64,000 nt of DNA from Lentisphaerota bacterium (lineage in GTDB: Bacteria; Verrucomicrobiota; Lentisphaeria; Oligosphaerales; JABHEG01). Under the pieces are notes generated by a model that made no database searches, had not been told where the DNA came from, and saw only the letters and a list, made by a program, of their open reading frames with translations. Of this stretch, positions 34,505 to 44,051 are shown piece after piece; the stretch's first letter is position 1, and the number at the start of each line of letters is the position of its first letter. The position numbers were made by a program, and so were the translations under genes. The DNA is taken from NCBI GenBank assembly GCA_018676675.1, contig JABHEG010000015.1:1-64000 (forward strand), read 5' to 3'.

Positions 34505-37105
34505 CTATGCCGAGTGATGGTTGCTCGAACCGGCTTCCTCAGCCGTGAGGGTCATGATTTGCCAGGGGCGGAGCGTCATTCGTGTCTGCCTTCCGGCATG
34601 AGCGATCGGCGCAGGCACCGGCGTGCCGGTGAAGTCGCAGCTTGTTACCTTCCCGATGGGGGTTCCCCAGTCCAGGGCGGCGTCTACGTCGTTCTCACTC
34701 ATATTGACCACTCTCACGATCAGGTGGCCTTTCTCTCTGTACATCGCGCTTAACCGGACTGTGCTCGGTGTCAGCTCGATGTGTCCGCAGTCGTTCCGGA
34801 TTCGCCCGGTGACGACGGGTAGAGCAGTGCGCCACTGTTGGGCCTGCCTCACCAGACCCGTGGCGGAACAGTGGTCCTTCCCCAGGACGAATCGGTGCTC
34901 GAACGTGTGCCGACCCAGGACCTTCGCCGTGTTGCACTTCCGTTGCCATCCCGTCTCCCGGTCCTCGGGGATTGAGACCAGGAAGTGATAGAGGCGCGGC
35001 GGTGTGCCATGGCGGCGAAAGTAACGGGGGCCGTCTCGGGTGATCAGCCCGATGTTGACGGACACGGACTCGGCAGAGACCCACGACTTGCCCCAGAAGA
35101 TGCCGGGGATCCGGCGCTCGATATTCTCGTAGTTTCCACCGCCCATATGCCCGTACTCGATCCCGTCGAGTTCCCTGGGCTCAACGCCGAAGGGAATGTC
35201 GACCGTTAACGTGGCGTCATCAGGGAGGGGAACGGACAGGGCGAACAGGGCCGAGTCAGGGACGATGTCGATTGTGGTCTCTATGTCAATTGCTCGAGAC
35301 CCGGCGAGAAGATCGATGCGTTGGGTGACGCGGTGTCGGCCCACATGGCCCCGTCTGGTCAGGCGGTAGCGCAGCGGTCCGGATTCGTTCAGGCAGAGCG
35401 TTTCCGGACGGAAGTGAACCGGTGAGTCAGCGTAGGATAGGGGCATCCAGTAGTCCACCTCCCTGGGAACGATCACCGGCTCCAGCAGATCCTCACCATC
35501 TCTGGCCTCGATGCATGTCGCTTCGTCGGTGATCTCTATGCGAACAATGCGGCCGTTGGTGATGTCAAGACGCATCACTCCGAGTTCGGCGACGTGATCC
35601 AGTGTCTCGAGCTCGGTTGGCTCCGCCGGCGGTACTCCATCCCCCGACCAACCCAGGAGAAGCTGGGTCATCCCTCCCGGAGCCAATGGGGTCTCGACAA
35701 GCACATCGAAGTCCCGGGCGAGTCGTCCTGTGTAGGTGATCTGCTGCTGCAGTGGCTGCCCGTCCGCGTTGGTGAGGATCGGGCGTTTTCGGGACGTATC
35801 GATGTTGTCCACGGTCAGCTCGACCAGGGCTCTCTGCGCCTCGGGCAAGGGGTTGTAGACCACGTAGCCCGGAGGATCGTCGCAATCTGAGTGGGTTGTC
35901 AGCTGCGTCAGTGCTTCCCGCCGACAATGACGGGCTCTCCTGATTACCTCCTCAAGCGTGTGACGGGCATCCTCGAAGTCCGGCTCGAACAGGAATTCGA
36001 CCGCATGGGTACAGTAGGTCAGGAGCCTTCGCCACAGCGCATCCAGAAGCGCCTCCTGGGCCCGTGTCTTTCCGCCCGGCAGGCGGGTTAGGAGCTGTTC
36101 AGTGAGGGTGAGTTCTCGATCACCCATTTCCCGGAGCCACCAGACGCCACGTTTGCCGTTGCGGGCCACGTGATAGCAGAGCTCGGCGGGGTCCAACATG
36201 CCTTCCCACGTCGGCAGATCCTCTCGCTGGCTTTGGAGTGCGTCGAAGAGGTCGTGAGGCGTGCCGAACCGGAGGTCTCCCAGGCCGGTCGCGTTCCACT
36301 GTTCCATCAGGCCCCGGATGTCGCGCGTCGTGCCTGTGCTCTGATCCACCAACGGGAGCGCATCGTCTCCTCCCTGGCAGAACGAAAGCGTTCGCAACCG
36401 GGGTTGACGGGCCGGGGTTTCCAGGTAGCGTTCCCAGGCGAATCTCACCGTGTGTGCGAAATCGACAGTCTCCTGACCGGGTGCGTTGGCGGGACGGAAC
36501 TCAATCCCGTGGGTCCACCCACCGTAGCTGTGCCTGCTTACGAGGATATCGTCGCCCGCCAGCCCCCGCCAGATGAAGCTGCGCGGGACGCCTTGCTGGT
36601 CGAGTCCTTTGAGAGGGCGCCAGGCGAAGCAGCAGGAATAGCCGGCCAGGCGCAGGAGCTGCGGCACTTGACTGTGACCAATCGCTACATCGAGATTCGC
36701 ATAGGTGTCCAGGCGGGCATCGGGGAAGAGCTTTGTGACTGCACGGCGCCCTTGGACCATGTTACGGATCGAGGTCTCGTCCCCCACATGCGCGAACCGT
36801 ACGTTGGCCCAATGCCCTCCCACCAGGGCAAGCCGTCCGGAGTGGATGTACTCGCGGACCAGCGGCAGCAGATCAGGCATTGATTCGAGGCATGGTTTGA
36901 GGAATTCAGACCAGCTGTCGATGAAGTACCGGAAATCGGGCTGATCGGTATACAGGGCGAGCACTTGACGCAGCGCTTCGCTGTAGCGGCGCACGTGCCA
37001 CTCACGAGTGTGGCACCAGGCATGGTCGGCATGGCAGTACGGCATCAGGAGGATCGTTTTTCCGGCCAGGCCCGCCCGGATGTCGTTCAGGTCTTCCTCG
37101 TGCAC
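34505..37105 (-). CDS. GH38 family alpha-mannosidase
   Basis: 866 residues from GTG at 37105, with AAGGAG about 8 bases upstream. The N-terminal catalytic domain has the metal HxD motif in LMPYCHADHAWCHTREWHV and the probable nucleophile Asp in YANLDVAIGHSQVPQLLRLAG. The helical middle domain (about 290-400) and the C-terminal beta domain follow family order. No signal peptide, so it is probably cytoplasmic and acts on imported mannosides. It starts 12 bases after a sulfatase gene, which makes the two enzymes functional partners on a sulfated mannose-containing glycan. That link is inferred. Confidence 0.9.
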   Translation of the reverse strand: MHEEDLNDIRAGLAGKTILLMPYCHADHAWCHTREWHVRRYSEALRQVLALYTDQPDFRYFIDSWSEFLKPCLESMPDLLPLVREYIHSGRLALVGGHWANVRFAHVGDETSIRNMVQGRRAVTKLFPDARLDTYANLDVAIGHSQVPQLLRLAGYSCCFAWRPLKGLDQQGVPRSFIWRGLAGDDILVSRHSYGGWTHGIEFRPANAPGQETVDFAHTVRFAWERYLETPARQPRLRTLSFCQGGDDALPLVDQSTGTTRDIRGLMEQWNATGLGDLRFGTPHDLFDALQSQREDLPTWEGMLDPAELCYHVARNGKRGVWWLREMGDRELTLTEQLLTRLPGGKTRAQEALLDALWRRLLTYCTHAVEFLFEPDFEDARHTLEEVIRRARHCRREALTQLTTHSDCDDPPGYVVYNPLPEAQRALVELTVDNIDTSRKRPILTNADGQPLQQQITYTGRLARDFDVLVETPLAPGGMTQLLLGWSGDGVPPAEPTELETLDHVAELGVMRLDITNGRIVRIEITDEATCIEARDGEDLLEPVIVPREVDYWMPLSYADSPVHFRPETLCLNESGPLRYRLTRRGHVGRHRVTQRIDLLAGSRAIDIETTIDIVPDSALFALSVPLPDDATLTVDIPFGVEPRELDGIEYGHMGGGNYENIERRIPGIFWGKSWVSAESVSVNIGLITRDGPRYFRRHGTPPRLYHFLVSIPEDRETGWQRKCNTAKVLGRHTFEHRFVLGKDHCSATGLVRQAQQWRTALPVVTGRIRNDCGHIELTPSTVRLSAMYREKGHLIVRVVNMSENDVDAALDWGTPIGKVTSCDFTGTPVPAPIAHAGRQTRMTLRPWQIMTLTAEEAGSSNHHSA

Positions 37106-37117
37106 GGCTTCTCTCCT

Positions 37118-38632
37118 TCAGCGGTTCGGCGGCCTATCGGGACCCACCTGTTCGCACAGGTAATTTCGCAGTCCAGATGGGGGGCGCCAGTCATCGGGTA
37201 CGGAGCCGACGAGCGGGTCGTCTTCCAGATTCCTGCGACAACGGCCCAGCATCTCATAGTAGGCCAGCCCTCGGAGCTTCTCGGCAATCTGTGCCCGGGC
37301 TTCGGCTCCCCACCCATCGTCGATCACGCGTTCCCGGAGCTCGGCCACGACGTCCTGGCACTCTGGATCGCCGGCACGGTTGTGCTGTTCTTGGGGGTCT
37401 TCGCGAAGATTGTAGAGTTCTGCCTCACCATCCTGAGCGTAGTAGCAGTACTTCCAGTCGCCCTGTCGGATCATCCGGTTCAACTCTCCCGCGGAGTAGT
37501 ATTCGCTTCGGGCTTCGTCTTTCCATTCGGGGGCGTTTCCGGTGATGAGCGGCACCAAGCTGTGTCCGTCGGTCTCGAACGGCACGTCTGTTCCGGCCCA
37601 GTCAGCAAGGGTCGGTAACAGGTCGATCAGGGACACGACAGCCGGAATTGTCTGACCTTGTCGTTCGTGCGGTTGTCCGGGAACACGCACGATCAGTGGG
37701 ACTCCGGCGCTTCCTTCGAAGAAGCACCCTTTGTGCCATCTCCCGTGTTCGCCCAGCATCTCCCCGTGGTCAGAGAAGTAGACGATGATCGTGTTATCGA
37801 GCAGTTCTCGCTCCTCAATGGTCTTCAGCAGTTTGCCCACTTGCTGGTCGATGAAGTCCACAAGTCCATAGTAGGCTGTTGTCGCCTTCGTCAGGTTGTC
37901 CCGGGGCACACCGGCGGTCGTTCGCTCGATGTGTGCCTGGTGGGAGGGGTGGAGGCGGAGTCGCTTTTCCGCCAGGGATCTGTTCACGTTTACCCGGCCT
38001 GTGTACTTCTCGTAGAGTTCAGGAGGAGCGATGTAGGCGCAATGTGGATTGATGTAGCCGACGGTCATCATGAAGGGCCGTGGGGCACCCCGTTCCGCAT
38101 AGGAATGAATCCACTCCCGCGCTGCCTGAGTGACGTCTCGGTCAAAATCCAGATTGACGGTGCTGCCGGGGCCCACAGTGAGCAGCGGGGCAGGCTTCTC
38201 CATGTGCCCCAGGTCGGGCGGAAGAGGGGACCATCGGTTGGTGCTTGTGCCCAGCATGGCATAGGGCCCCACGTCACCAACGAGCCGTTCCAGGAAGCCG
38301 TGGCGTTGATCCGGCCCCATGAAGTGCATGCGTCCGGAGAGCACAGTGTGGTACCCCGCTCCGCTCAGAAGGTGTGCATAGGTGGGAATGCGACTGTCCA
38401 GCATACTGCCATTTCCCAGTACCTCGATCCGGAATGGATAACGACCGGTCAGGAAGCTCATCCTGCTCGGAACACAGATAGGGTCATTGCAGTAGGCGGA
38501 TGAGAACCGTGTGCCTTCCCGGGCCAGTCGGTCAAGGTTCGGCGTCTCAACGATAGTGTTTCCATAGCAGCCACACACGTGAGGGCTGTGTTGGTCGGAG
38601 CAGATCAGTAGGATATTGGGCTGTCGGTTCAA
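37118..38632 (-). CDS. Sulfatase (formylglycine type)
   Basis: 504 residues. N-terminal RQPNILLICSDQHSPH carries the metal Asp13; CVPSRMSFLTG places the formylglycine cysteine at residue 53 (CxPSR). Other metal or sulfate residues are in GPDQRHGF and FSDHGEMLGEHGRWHKG. No signal peptide is seen. It needs a formylglycine-generating enzyme, none of which with an intact motif was found here. The start overlaps the M48 peptidase stop as ATGA, so the three genes 39387-34505 form a coupled operon ending with the mannosidase. Confidence 0.95.
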   Translation of the reverse strand: MNRQPNILLICSDQHSPHVCGCYGNTIVETPNLDRLAREGTRFSSAYCNDPICVPSRMSFLTGRYPFRIEVLGNGSMLDSRIPTYAHLLSGAGYHTVLSGRMHFMGPDQRHGFLERLVGDVGPYAMLGTSTNRWSPLPPDLGHMEKPAPLLTVGPGSTVNLDFDRDVTQAAREWIHSYAERGAPRPFMMTVGYINPHCAYIAPPELYEKYTGRVNVNRSLAEKRLRLHPSHQAHIERTTAGVPRDNLTKATTAYYGLVDFIDQQVGKLLKTIEERELLDNTIIVYFSDHGEMLGEHGRWHKGCFFEGSAGVPLIVRVPGQPHERQGQTIPAVVSLIDLLPTLADWAGTDVPFETDGHSLVPLITGNAPEWKDEARSEYYSAGELNRMIRQGDWKYCYYAQDGEAELYNLREDPQEQHNRAGDPECQDVVAELRERVIDDGWGAEARAQIAEKLRGLAYYEMLGRCRRNLEDDPLVGSVPDDWRPPSGLRNYLCEQVGPDRPPNR

Positions 38633-39387
38633 CGCTGCCGTTTTCTCCCGCGTTCAGCTTCGTCGCGAGCGGCTCTGCGGATGACCAGAGCCCGTTCCTT
38701 GAGTGGGGGGTGTGACGAGAAATACTCGCCGAGACCGCTCTGCTCTCCCCGGCTCTTGAGAGCCTCAAGTTTCAGCATCAGATCGGCTCCCGCAGCGGGA
38801 GTGAAGCCGGCCGCACGGGACAGGCGGACAGCGAACAGATCGGCCTCATCTTCGTTGGCCCGAGAGTAGGCGCTGGTCAAGGCGCGCGTTCCGACTTTCC
38901 CGAGCCACGTCCCGACAGCATTCCGCGGCCCCAGCGTGCGCACAAGGGTGGTGAGGAGTGAGTCGGTCACCACTCGGTCTACCACGTGCCCGTTCACAAC
39001 ATGGGCAATTTCGTGGGCCAACACAAAGGCCAGCTCATCGGGATGGCCCTCGCAGAGCGCAAGCAGCGCGGCGTTGACAAAGACGTGTCCTCCCGGCAGG
39101 GCAAAGGCGTTTGGCGCACCCGCCTGCACTGCTCTGAACTGGAAGGCGAACTGCTTGTCCGTCAGCCTTCCCGCGAGTCGATCGCCCGAGGCGGCGACGG
39201 CAGCCAGTTGCTCGTTTTCTTCCAGCGGCAGGAGCGTTCGCAACAACTCCTCGGCCATGTGGTAGCCGAGAATCCTCTCGGCCTCACGGGCTTCCTCCTG
39301 TGTTCCCATGATGGCGTCGACGAGACACTTGCCCTTCATGAGCGCCCGACCCGTCTTGTAGCCCATCCTTTCGAAAAGTGACGACAT
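38629..39387 (-). CDS. M48 family zinc metallopeptidase
   Basis: 252 residues. The zinc motif is HEIAHVVNGHVVDRV; the downstream glutamate ligand lies in SRANEDEADLFAVRLSRAAGF. The C-terminus LGEYFSSHPPLKERALVI matches secreted BepA/LoiP-like M48 peptidases. A typical N-terminal lipobox was not found; a short helical N-terminus precedes. Such proteins handle misfolded envelope proteins. Coupled by ATGA to the sulfatase gene. Confidence 0.9.
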   Translation of the reverse strand: MSSLFERMGYKTGRALMKGKCLVDAIMGTQEEAREAERILGYHMAEELLRTLLPLEENEQLAAVAASGDRLAGRLTDKQFAFQFRAVQAGAPNAFALPGGHVFVNAALLALCEGHPDELAFVLAHEIAHVVNGHVVDRVVTDSLLTTLVRTLGPRNAVGTWLGKVGTRALTSAYSRANEDEADLFAVRLSRAAGFTPAAGADLMLKLEALKSRGEQSGLGEYFSSHPPLKERALVIRRAARDEAERGRKRQR

Positions 39388-39564
39388 ACTGATCCCTGCT
39401 CTGCCGTGGTAGAGGCGGTTTTCTCGTCAGTCGACGTCACCCCGTCGTCCAGGAAACCGTCCACCATGCGTTGACATCGTGTCTCGGGGTTGGCAAGCTA
39501 ATGTGATCGGCAGCCCGTGTTATGCAACGCGGGTTCGTTTTCATGACAATCGGAGGAACGTGTA

Positions 39565-41736
39565 ATGCACGTTGACAATACGGCTCTTCCGCCCTGTGGC
39601 CTCCTGTGTGATCTGCTTCGCTGGCCTGACGACGCGCCCATTCTCAGAACCCAGCCCCAGTTCAGCTGGGTGGTCCGAGACCGAGCTCTCGGCATGCACC
39701 AGACCGCTTATCACCTCCTCGTTTCCACGAGCCTGGAGATTCTGCAGCGGGATGAGGGTGACATGTGGGATTCCGGCGAACCGGATCCAGGCGGCGGATG
39801 GACGACAGACGCGACCTCGTTGCATGTCCCTTACGCAGGCGTTCCGTTGGCTATGGACACGACGTATTGCTGGAAAGTGCGCACCTGGAATTCACGCGGG
39901 CAGCCAAGCCCATGGTCGGAGCCTCAGGTCTTTGTCACCGGGGAACTCACCGCCGCGCATGCGACCGCCAGGCAACGACTGGTGCGGACGCCGCAGAGGT
40001 CGGAAGCCATCGTCCGGTCTGCGGCAGACCGAACGTTTGTGGATTTCGGCAAAGCGGCATTTGGGACGATCGAGGTGGATATCTCCGCCGCTGGAGACGG
40101 TGAGGTAACCGTGTGTCTGGGGGAAGTCGCGGATGGGCCCTATGCCCTCAACCGTTGCCCCGGTGGAACGCGTCGTTACGGTGAGTTCTCCCTGCCGGTA
40201 AGGGCCGGGCGTCATACATACCGCCTGGAAATTCCCGAGGACCCGCGGAACACGGATGCAGAGCGGACCGATAAGAGTGCCGCTGCCATCCTGATGCCCG
40301 ACTACGCCGGTGAGGTCTATCCTTTCCGGTATTGTGAGATTGTCGGCTCGCACGGGACAGTGCAACGCAGCGACATCCGCCGTATGGCTGTCTGGTACCC
40401 CTTTGACGAGAATTCGTCCTCCTTTGTGAGCTCGGATCCCGTACTGAACGACGTCTGGGAGCTCTGTCGCTACTCGATGAAGGCCACCAGCTTCTGTGGC
40501 GTACATGTGGATGGGGACCGTGAGCGGATTCCTTACGAAGCTGACGCGTACATCAACCAACTCGGATACTACTGTTGCGACCGTGAATATGCTCTCTCCC
40601 GCTATACCCATGAACTGCTCGTGCTCAACCCCACATGGCCCACAGAGTGGGTGCTGTTCTCCGTGCTGACCGCTTGGGCGGACTACGAATACACCGGGGA
40701 CGTCTCTTCGCTCACCGCTTTCTACAAGGACCTTCAGGCCAAGGCTCTGCTTCCTCTGGAGCGCGAAGACGGTTTGCTCTGGATCGAGCCGGACCGAGTT
40801 ACGGACCAGTTGCTTGAGTCCATCCACATGCATCCGGCCTGGGGATTGCGCAATATCGTCGATTGGCCGCAGGCCGAAAGGGATGGCTATGATATGCGTC
40901 CGGTCAATACGGTAGTCAACGCGTTTCATTACCGAGCGTTGGTGCTTCTGTCACGAATCGCGGACGCCCTGGGAGAGGCCGACGACATGAGCCGGTTCAG
41001 GGCACAGGCGGCGCGTGTACGTGAAGCGATGCTCACAACCCTCATCGACAGTGAGACCGGGCTTTTCGTCGACGGTGAGGGGAGCGAGCACTCATCGCTT
41101 CATGCCAACATGTTTGCTCTGGCGTTCGCCGTCCCGACCGAGGATCTGCTGCCGGACATTGTTCCGTTCGTCGAGGAACGGGGCATGGCCTGCAGCGTGT
41201 ACGGGGCTCAGTTTCTGCTCGAGGGGCTCTACCGTGCCGGGGCTGACACGTATGCCCTTGGGTTGATGATCTCGCGGTCTGAGCGCGGTTGGGCACACTG
41301 GATCTACGATGTGGGCTCCACGGTCACGCTCGAGGCTTGGGACGACCGCTTCAAACCGAACCAGGACTGGAACCACGCCTGGGGAGCAGCCCCCGCCAAC
41401 ATAATCCCCCGTTTTCTGATGGGGGTCCGCCCTCTTGAACCCGGCTTCTCCCGAATCCTGATTGCTCCTCAGCCCGGGGCTCTCACGTTTGGGCAGTTGA
41501 CGACCCCGACGATCCGAGGTCCGGTCACCGTACGTATCCGTCAAACACCTGACGGCGGCTTTCTGCTGGACTTGGACATTCCGGCCAACACGACCGCTCG
41601 CGTGGTCTTGCCGGTACACGCGTCCGCGACCGAGGTGGTGTTGTTGGATGGCGCTCCCGCCGGTTTCCGAGAGACCGACGGCGGCATCGTCCTGGACAGT
41701 GTCGGTTCGGGGGCTCACTCGATCAGCTGCGTTTGA
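39565..41736 (+). CDS. GH78 alpha-L-rhamnosidase-like protein
   Basis: 723 residues; GGAGGA 8 bases before the ATG; no signal. N-terminal beta domains (VPLAMDTTYCWKVRTWNSRG) are followed by the alpha/alpha barrel. The GH78 general-acid region appears as CGVHVDGDRERIPYEADAYI, with downstream YALSRYTHELLVLNPTWPTEW and TVTLEAWDDRFKPNQDWNHAWGA (family Trp-containing C-end). The catalytic Glu is likely within RIPYEAD. A C-terminal beta domain closes the chain. It probably removes terminal rhamnose in the cytoplasm. Confidence 0.88.
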   Translation: MHVDNTALPPCGLLCDLLRWPDDAPILRTQPQFSWVVRDRALGMHQTAYHLLVSTSLEILQRDEGDMWDSGEPDPGGGWTTDATSLHVPYAGVPLAMDTTYCWKVRTWNSRGQPSPWSEPQVFVTGELTAAHATARQRLVRTPQRSEAIVRSAADRTFVDFGKAAFGTIEVDISAAGDGEVTVCLGEVADGPYALNRCPGGTRRYGEFSLPVRAGRHTYRLEIPEDPRNTDAERTDKSAAAILMPDYAGEVYPFRYCEIVGSHGTVQRSDIRRMAVWYPFDENSSSFVSSDPVLNDVWELCRYSMKATSFCGVHVDGDRERIPYEADAYINQLGYYCCDREYALSRYTHELLVLNPTWPTEWVLFSVLTAWADYEYTGDVSSLTAFYKDLQAKALLPLEREDGLLWIEPDRVTDQLLESIHMHPAWGLRNIVDWPQAERDGYDMRPVNTVVNAFHYRALVLLSRIADALGEADDMSRFRAQAARVREAMLTTLIDSETGLFVDGEGSEHSSLHANMFALAFAVPTEDLLPDIVPFVEERGMACSVYGAQFLLEGLYRAGADTYALGLMISRSERGWAHWIYDVGSTVTLEAWDDRFKPNQDWNHAWGAAPANIIPRFLMGVRPLEPGFSRILIAPQPGALTFGQLTTPTIRGPVTVRIRQTPDGGFLLDLDIPANTTARVVLPVHASATEVVLLDGAPAGFRETDGGIVLDSVGSGAHSISCV

Positions 41737-41785
41737 GCGTGTTGCCAGGCAGCGGTCCGGCCTTCCGGGAACAGGATGCCCTGAC

Positions 41786-43069
41786 TCAGCCCCACACGCC
41801 CGATGCGCACGGGCGGCGAGGGAAAAGCGTGGCGAGGAGCTGGTGCTGAGGGGGCGTGAGGCCGAGGCCCGCGTCTGCGAACTCCGCAAACCCGGAGATC
41901 CCGAACACCCATTTGAGGAACGTGGAGTGCCCCGTCTTGACCGTGACGGCATTCTCCGGCGTTGCGCCGGTGGAAATGCCGCCGGGGGACACTGACAGAC
42001 CGGCTTCCTGCCCGGGCAGGACGAAGCGCACGTGCCCTGTCCAGGGAGCCGGTGCGGCATCAGCGATGCGGTGTTCAAGCTCAGGGCTGATGGCTTCCAG
42101 AAGCGCCGGCAAGTTGATCACCTGCACCATATTCCCATCCGCTCCCTGGCGGAGCTCAACGGCCTCAAAGCGGATGTTCGCGGCATTGATGTCGGCGAAC
42201 ACCCTCTCATCAAAGGGGAATCGAGCCGTGATTGCGGTTGGTGCGATGCTGGCTGCTCGACGGATGAATATCTTAAGAAGTGCGCCACAGGCCTCAGGCG
42301 TTTGGGGATCGTAGGCGAACGTGTTGACACAGTAGGTCGGGGTTGGGGCGCGGGCATGGACGAGGGCCAATGCTCCCCGCAGGTAGCCGCGGATGACGCC
42401 GTCTTGTTCGTAGACAATCTCGAGGCCTTCGTCGTCTGGTCCGGCTGTCGGTGCGTCGCCCGGAGCGTCAGGCGTCCGTGCAGCTCCGGACCTTCCGTCG
42501 TTGAACGCTACCAAGAGAGCATGTTTGGCCCTGTAGTCCCGGGCCGGATGGTATGGGCGGACCCGTTGTGCTTGCTCTGGCGGGAGCGCCAGGATTTCCG
42601 CCCAGGTGCGTCCTTTGAGAACGGCTGCCATGGGCTCGACAGGGATACGGATAAGCCGTCGAGGGAAAGGCTCGTAGCCGAAGCGCCGGTAGAATCGCAT
42701 GAGGCCCCCGAGGCGTGACATGTGCATGCCGCGTGCATGCATTGTGCTGATGCACGCCTCCAGGAGGCGAGTCCCGTGGCCGGTTCCCTGGCGGTCCGGC
42801 CGTACCCCGACGTGTCCCACATCTCCTTTGAGAATGGCCTCCCGGCCAACCTGAAGCCATTGGGGGGCGATGTGAGCGACGCCGACTGTCACGCCGGCGT
42901 CTTCCAGAAGAAGGAACTCACTGAAATGATGATTGGCCAGGCGGCGGGCGCTTGCCTGTTTCTCCGGGCGCTTCTCAAGCTGGAAAGCGGCGTTAAGGAT
43001 GTCGGCGATTGTGTCGACATCTCCAAGGCACCCGTTTCGCGTCTTCAGGTCATGTACGGCTATATCCAT
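41786..43069 (-). CDS. GNAT acetyltransferase with C-terminal SCP-like extension (Eis-like)
   Basis: About 427 residues from the ATG at 43069, with GGAAGAG upstream; an in-frame start at 43135 is less likely. The first GNAT motif is VGHVGVRPDRQGTGHGTRLLEA (acetyl-CoA binding RxxGxG-type), with GLMRFYRRFGYEPFPRRLI. A second GNAT-like half and a sterol-carrier-like end (VTVKTGHSTFLKWVFGISGF) match Eis-type proteins. Such enzymes acetylate amines, including aminoglycosides in some species; here the substrate is unknown. Convergent with the GH78 gene 49 bases away. Confidence 0.8.
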   Translation of the reverse strand: MDIAVHDLKTRNGCLGDVDTIADILNAAFQLEKRPEKQASARRLANHHFSEFLLLEDAGVTVGVAHIAPQWLQVGREAILKGDVGHVGVRPDRQGTGHGTRLLEACISTMHARGMHMSRLGGLMRFYRRFGYEPFPRRLIRIPVEPMAAVLKGRTWAEILALPPEQAQRVRPYHPARDYRAKHALLVAFNDGRSGAARTPDAPGDAPTAGPDDEGLEIVYEQDGVIRGYLRGALALVHARAPTPTYCVNTFAYDPQTPEACGALLKIFIRRAASIAPTAITARFPFDERVFADINAANIRFEAVELRQGADGNMVQVINLPALLEAISPELEHRIADAAPAPWTGHVRFVLPGQEAGLSVSPGGISTGATPENAVTVKTGHSTFLKWVFGISGFAEFADAGLGLTPPQHQLLATLFPRRPCASGVWG

Positions 43070-43165
43070 GCTCTCTTCCGGTTGGCATGGCGTAGGAAGC
43101 AACGCGTGGCGGACCCGCGGCGGGATGGTGGGCACCGGAACGAGGCGGACGACCTGACCGGGGGG

Positions 43166-43852
43166 CTACTTCCAGTTATAGGTCCGGAAGGCGCGCCCTC
43201 CCCGCTGTTCCGAAGCCCGGCGTGACCAGTCGTTGATGTCCTCGATATCGTCCTGCAGCGCTGCCCATTTCGGGTGGGCTTTGCAGGCGGCTTCAAAGAC
43301 GTTCACAAACGCTTCTACCGCCTTGGCTTTCCCTTCAGCCAGGGCTTGGATCTCAGGGGTGTTCTCCGCAAATTCAGCAATTTCCTTGCTCAGTGCTGCC
43401 AGCTGTTTTGAGAGTTCCTTGTGCTTCTGCCGACGCTCCTTGGGATCGACGCCGCTGCCGGACCTATAGAGCCCCTGGCGTTCTGTGTTCACGTTCGCCT
43501 TCTCCTCCTGCAGGAGGGCGTAGTCCTCGTTGCTCTCCAGTGCTTCGCTATAAGCAGCCATGGCTTTTCTGGCGACGTCGAGTGCTTCCATGACGGCGGC
43601 TTCCAGGAGTACGGCCGCTTCGATGGCTTCTTTGCGTCGGTTTGTGTCCCTACGCATGATCCCGAGCGCCTTTTGCTCTTGAGCGTGTGTCGTCGTCTTG
43701 CCCGGGGCAGCAGTGTCCGCCCCCAGCGACACACTGAACTGAGCCGTTGCGCCATCCTGTTGCTGGATCACGACTTGCTGTCCTGACGCAGGTATGGCGA
43801 GCACAGCACAGGCGCAGAGGGCAAGTACGACGGTTCGGGGAGAAGGGGACAT
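43166..43852 (-). CDS. Exported coiled-coil protein of unknown function
   Basis: About 228 residues. The ATG at 43852 has AAGGAG 8 bases upstream; signal peptide VVLALCACAVLAIPASG. The mature part is Lys/Glu/Ala-rich and mostly helical (KEAIEAAVLLEAAVMEALDV, QKHKELSKQLAALSKEIAEF) and probably forms a coiled coil. It ends RGGRAFRTYNWK. No familiar domain. Probably periplasmic and structural. Confidence 0.8.
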   Translation of the reverse strand: MSPSPRTVVLALCACAVLAIPASGQQVVIQQQDGATAQFSVSLGADTAAPGKTTTHAQEQKALGIMRRDTNRRKEAIEAAVLLEAAVMEALDVARKAMAAYSEALESNEDYALLQEEKANVNTERQGLYRSGSGVDPKERRQKHKELSKQLAALSKEIAEFAENTPEIQALAEGKAKAVEAFVNVFEAACKAHPKWAALQDDIEDINDWSRRASEQRGGRAFRTYNWK

Positions 43853-44051
43853 GAGTACACTCCTTTTTTGCGGCCAGTCAGGCGTCATTTGCCCTTGATG
43901 GCCAAGCACACAGATACCCGCGGCATGCAGATTCGTCAAGCAGAGGTCCGGGGATGAGACGCCCGTTCCCCGGGATTGGGCACGGGACGGATGGGCAACG
44001 GACTCGGACGGAGCCTATATTGTGTTTGTGTGACCGAAGGACGTATCGCGT

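Noticed and set aside
39471..39510. TTGACA followed by TAATGT before the GH78 gene
   Set aside because: The spacing is 22 bases, too long for a sigma-70 promoter, and no good -10 exists at 17.
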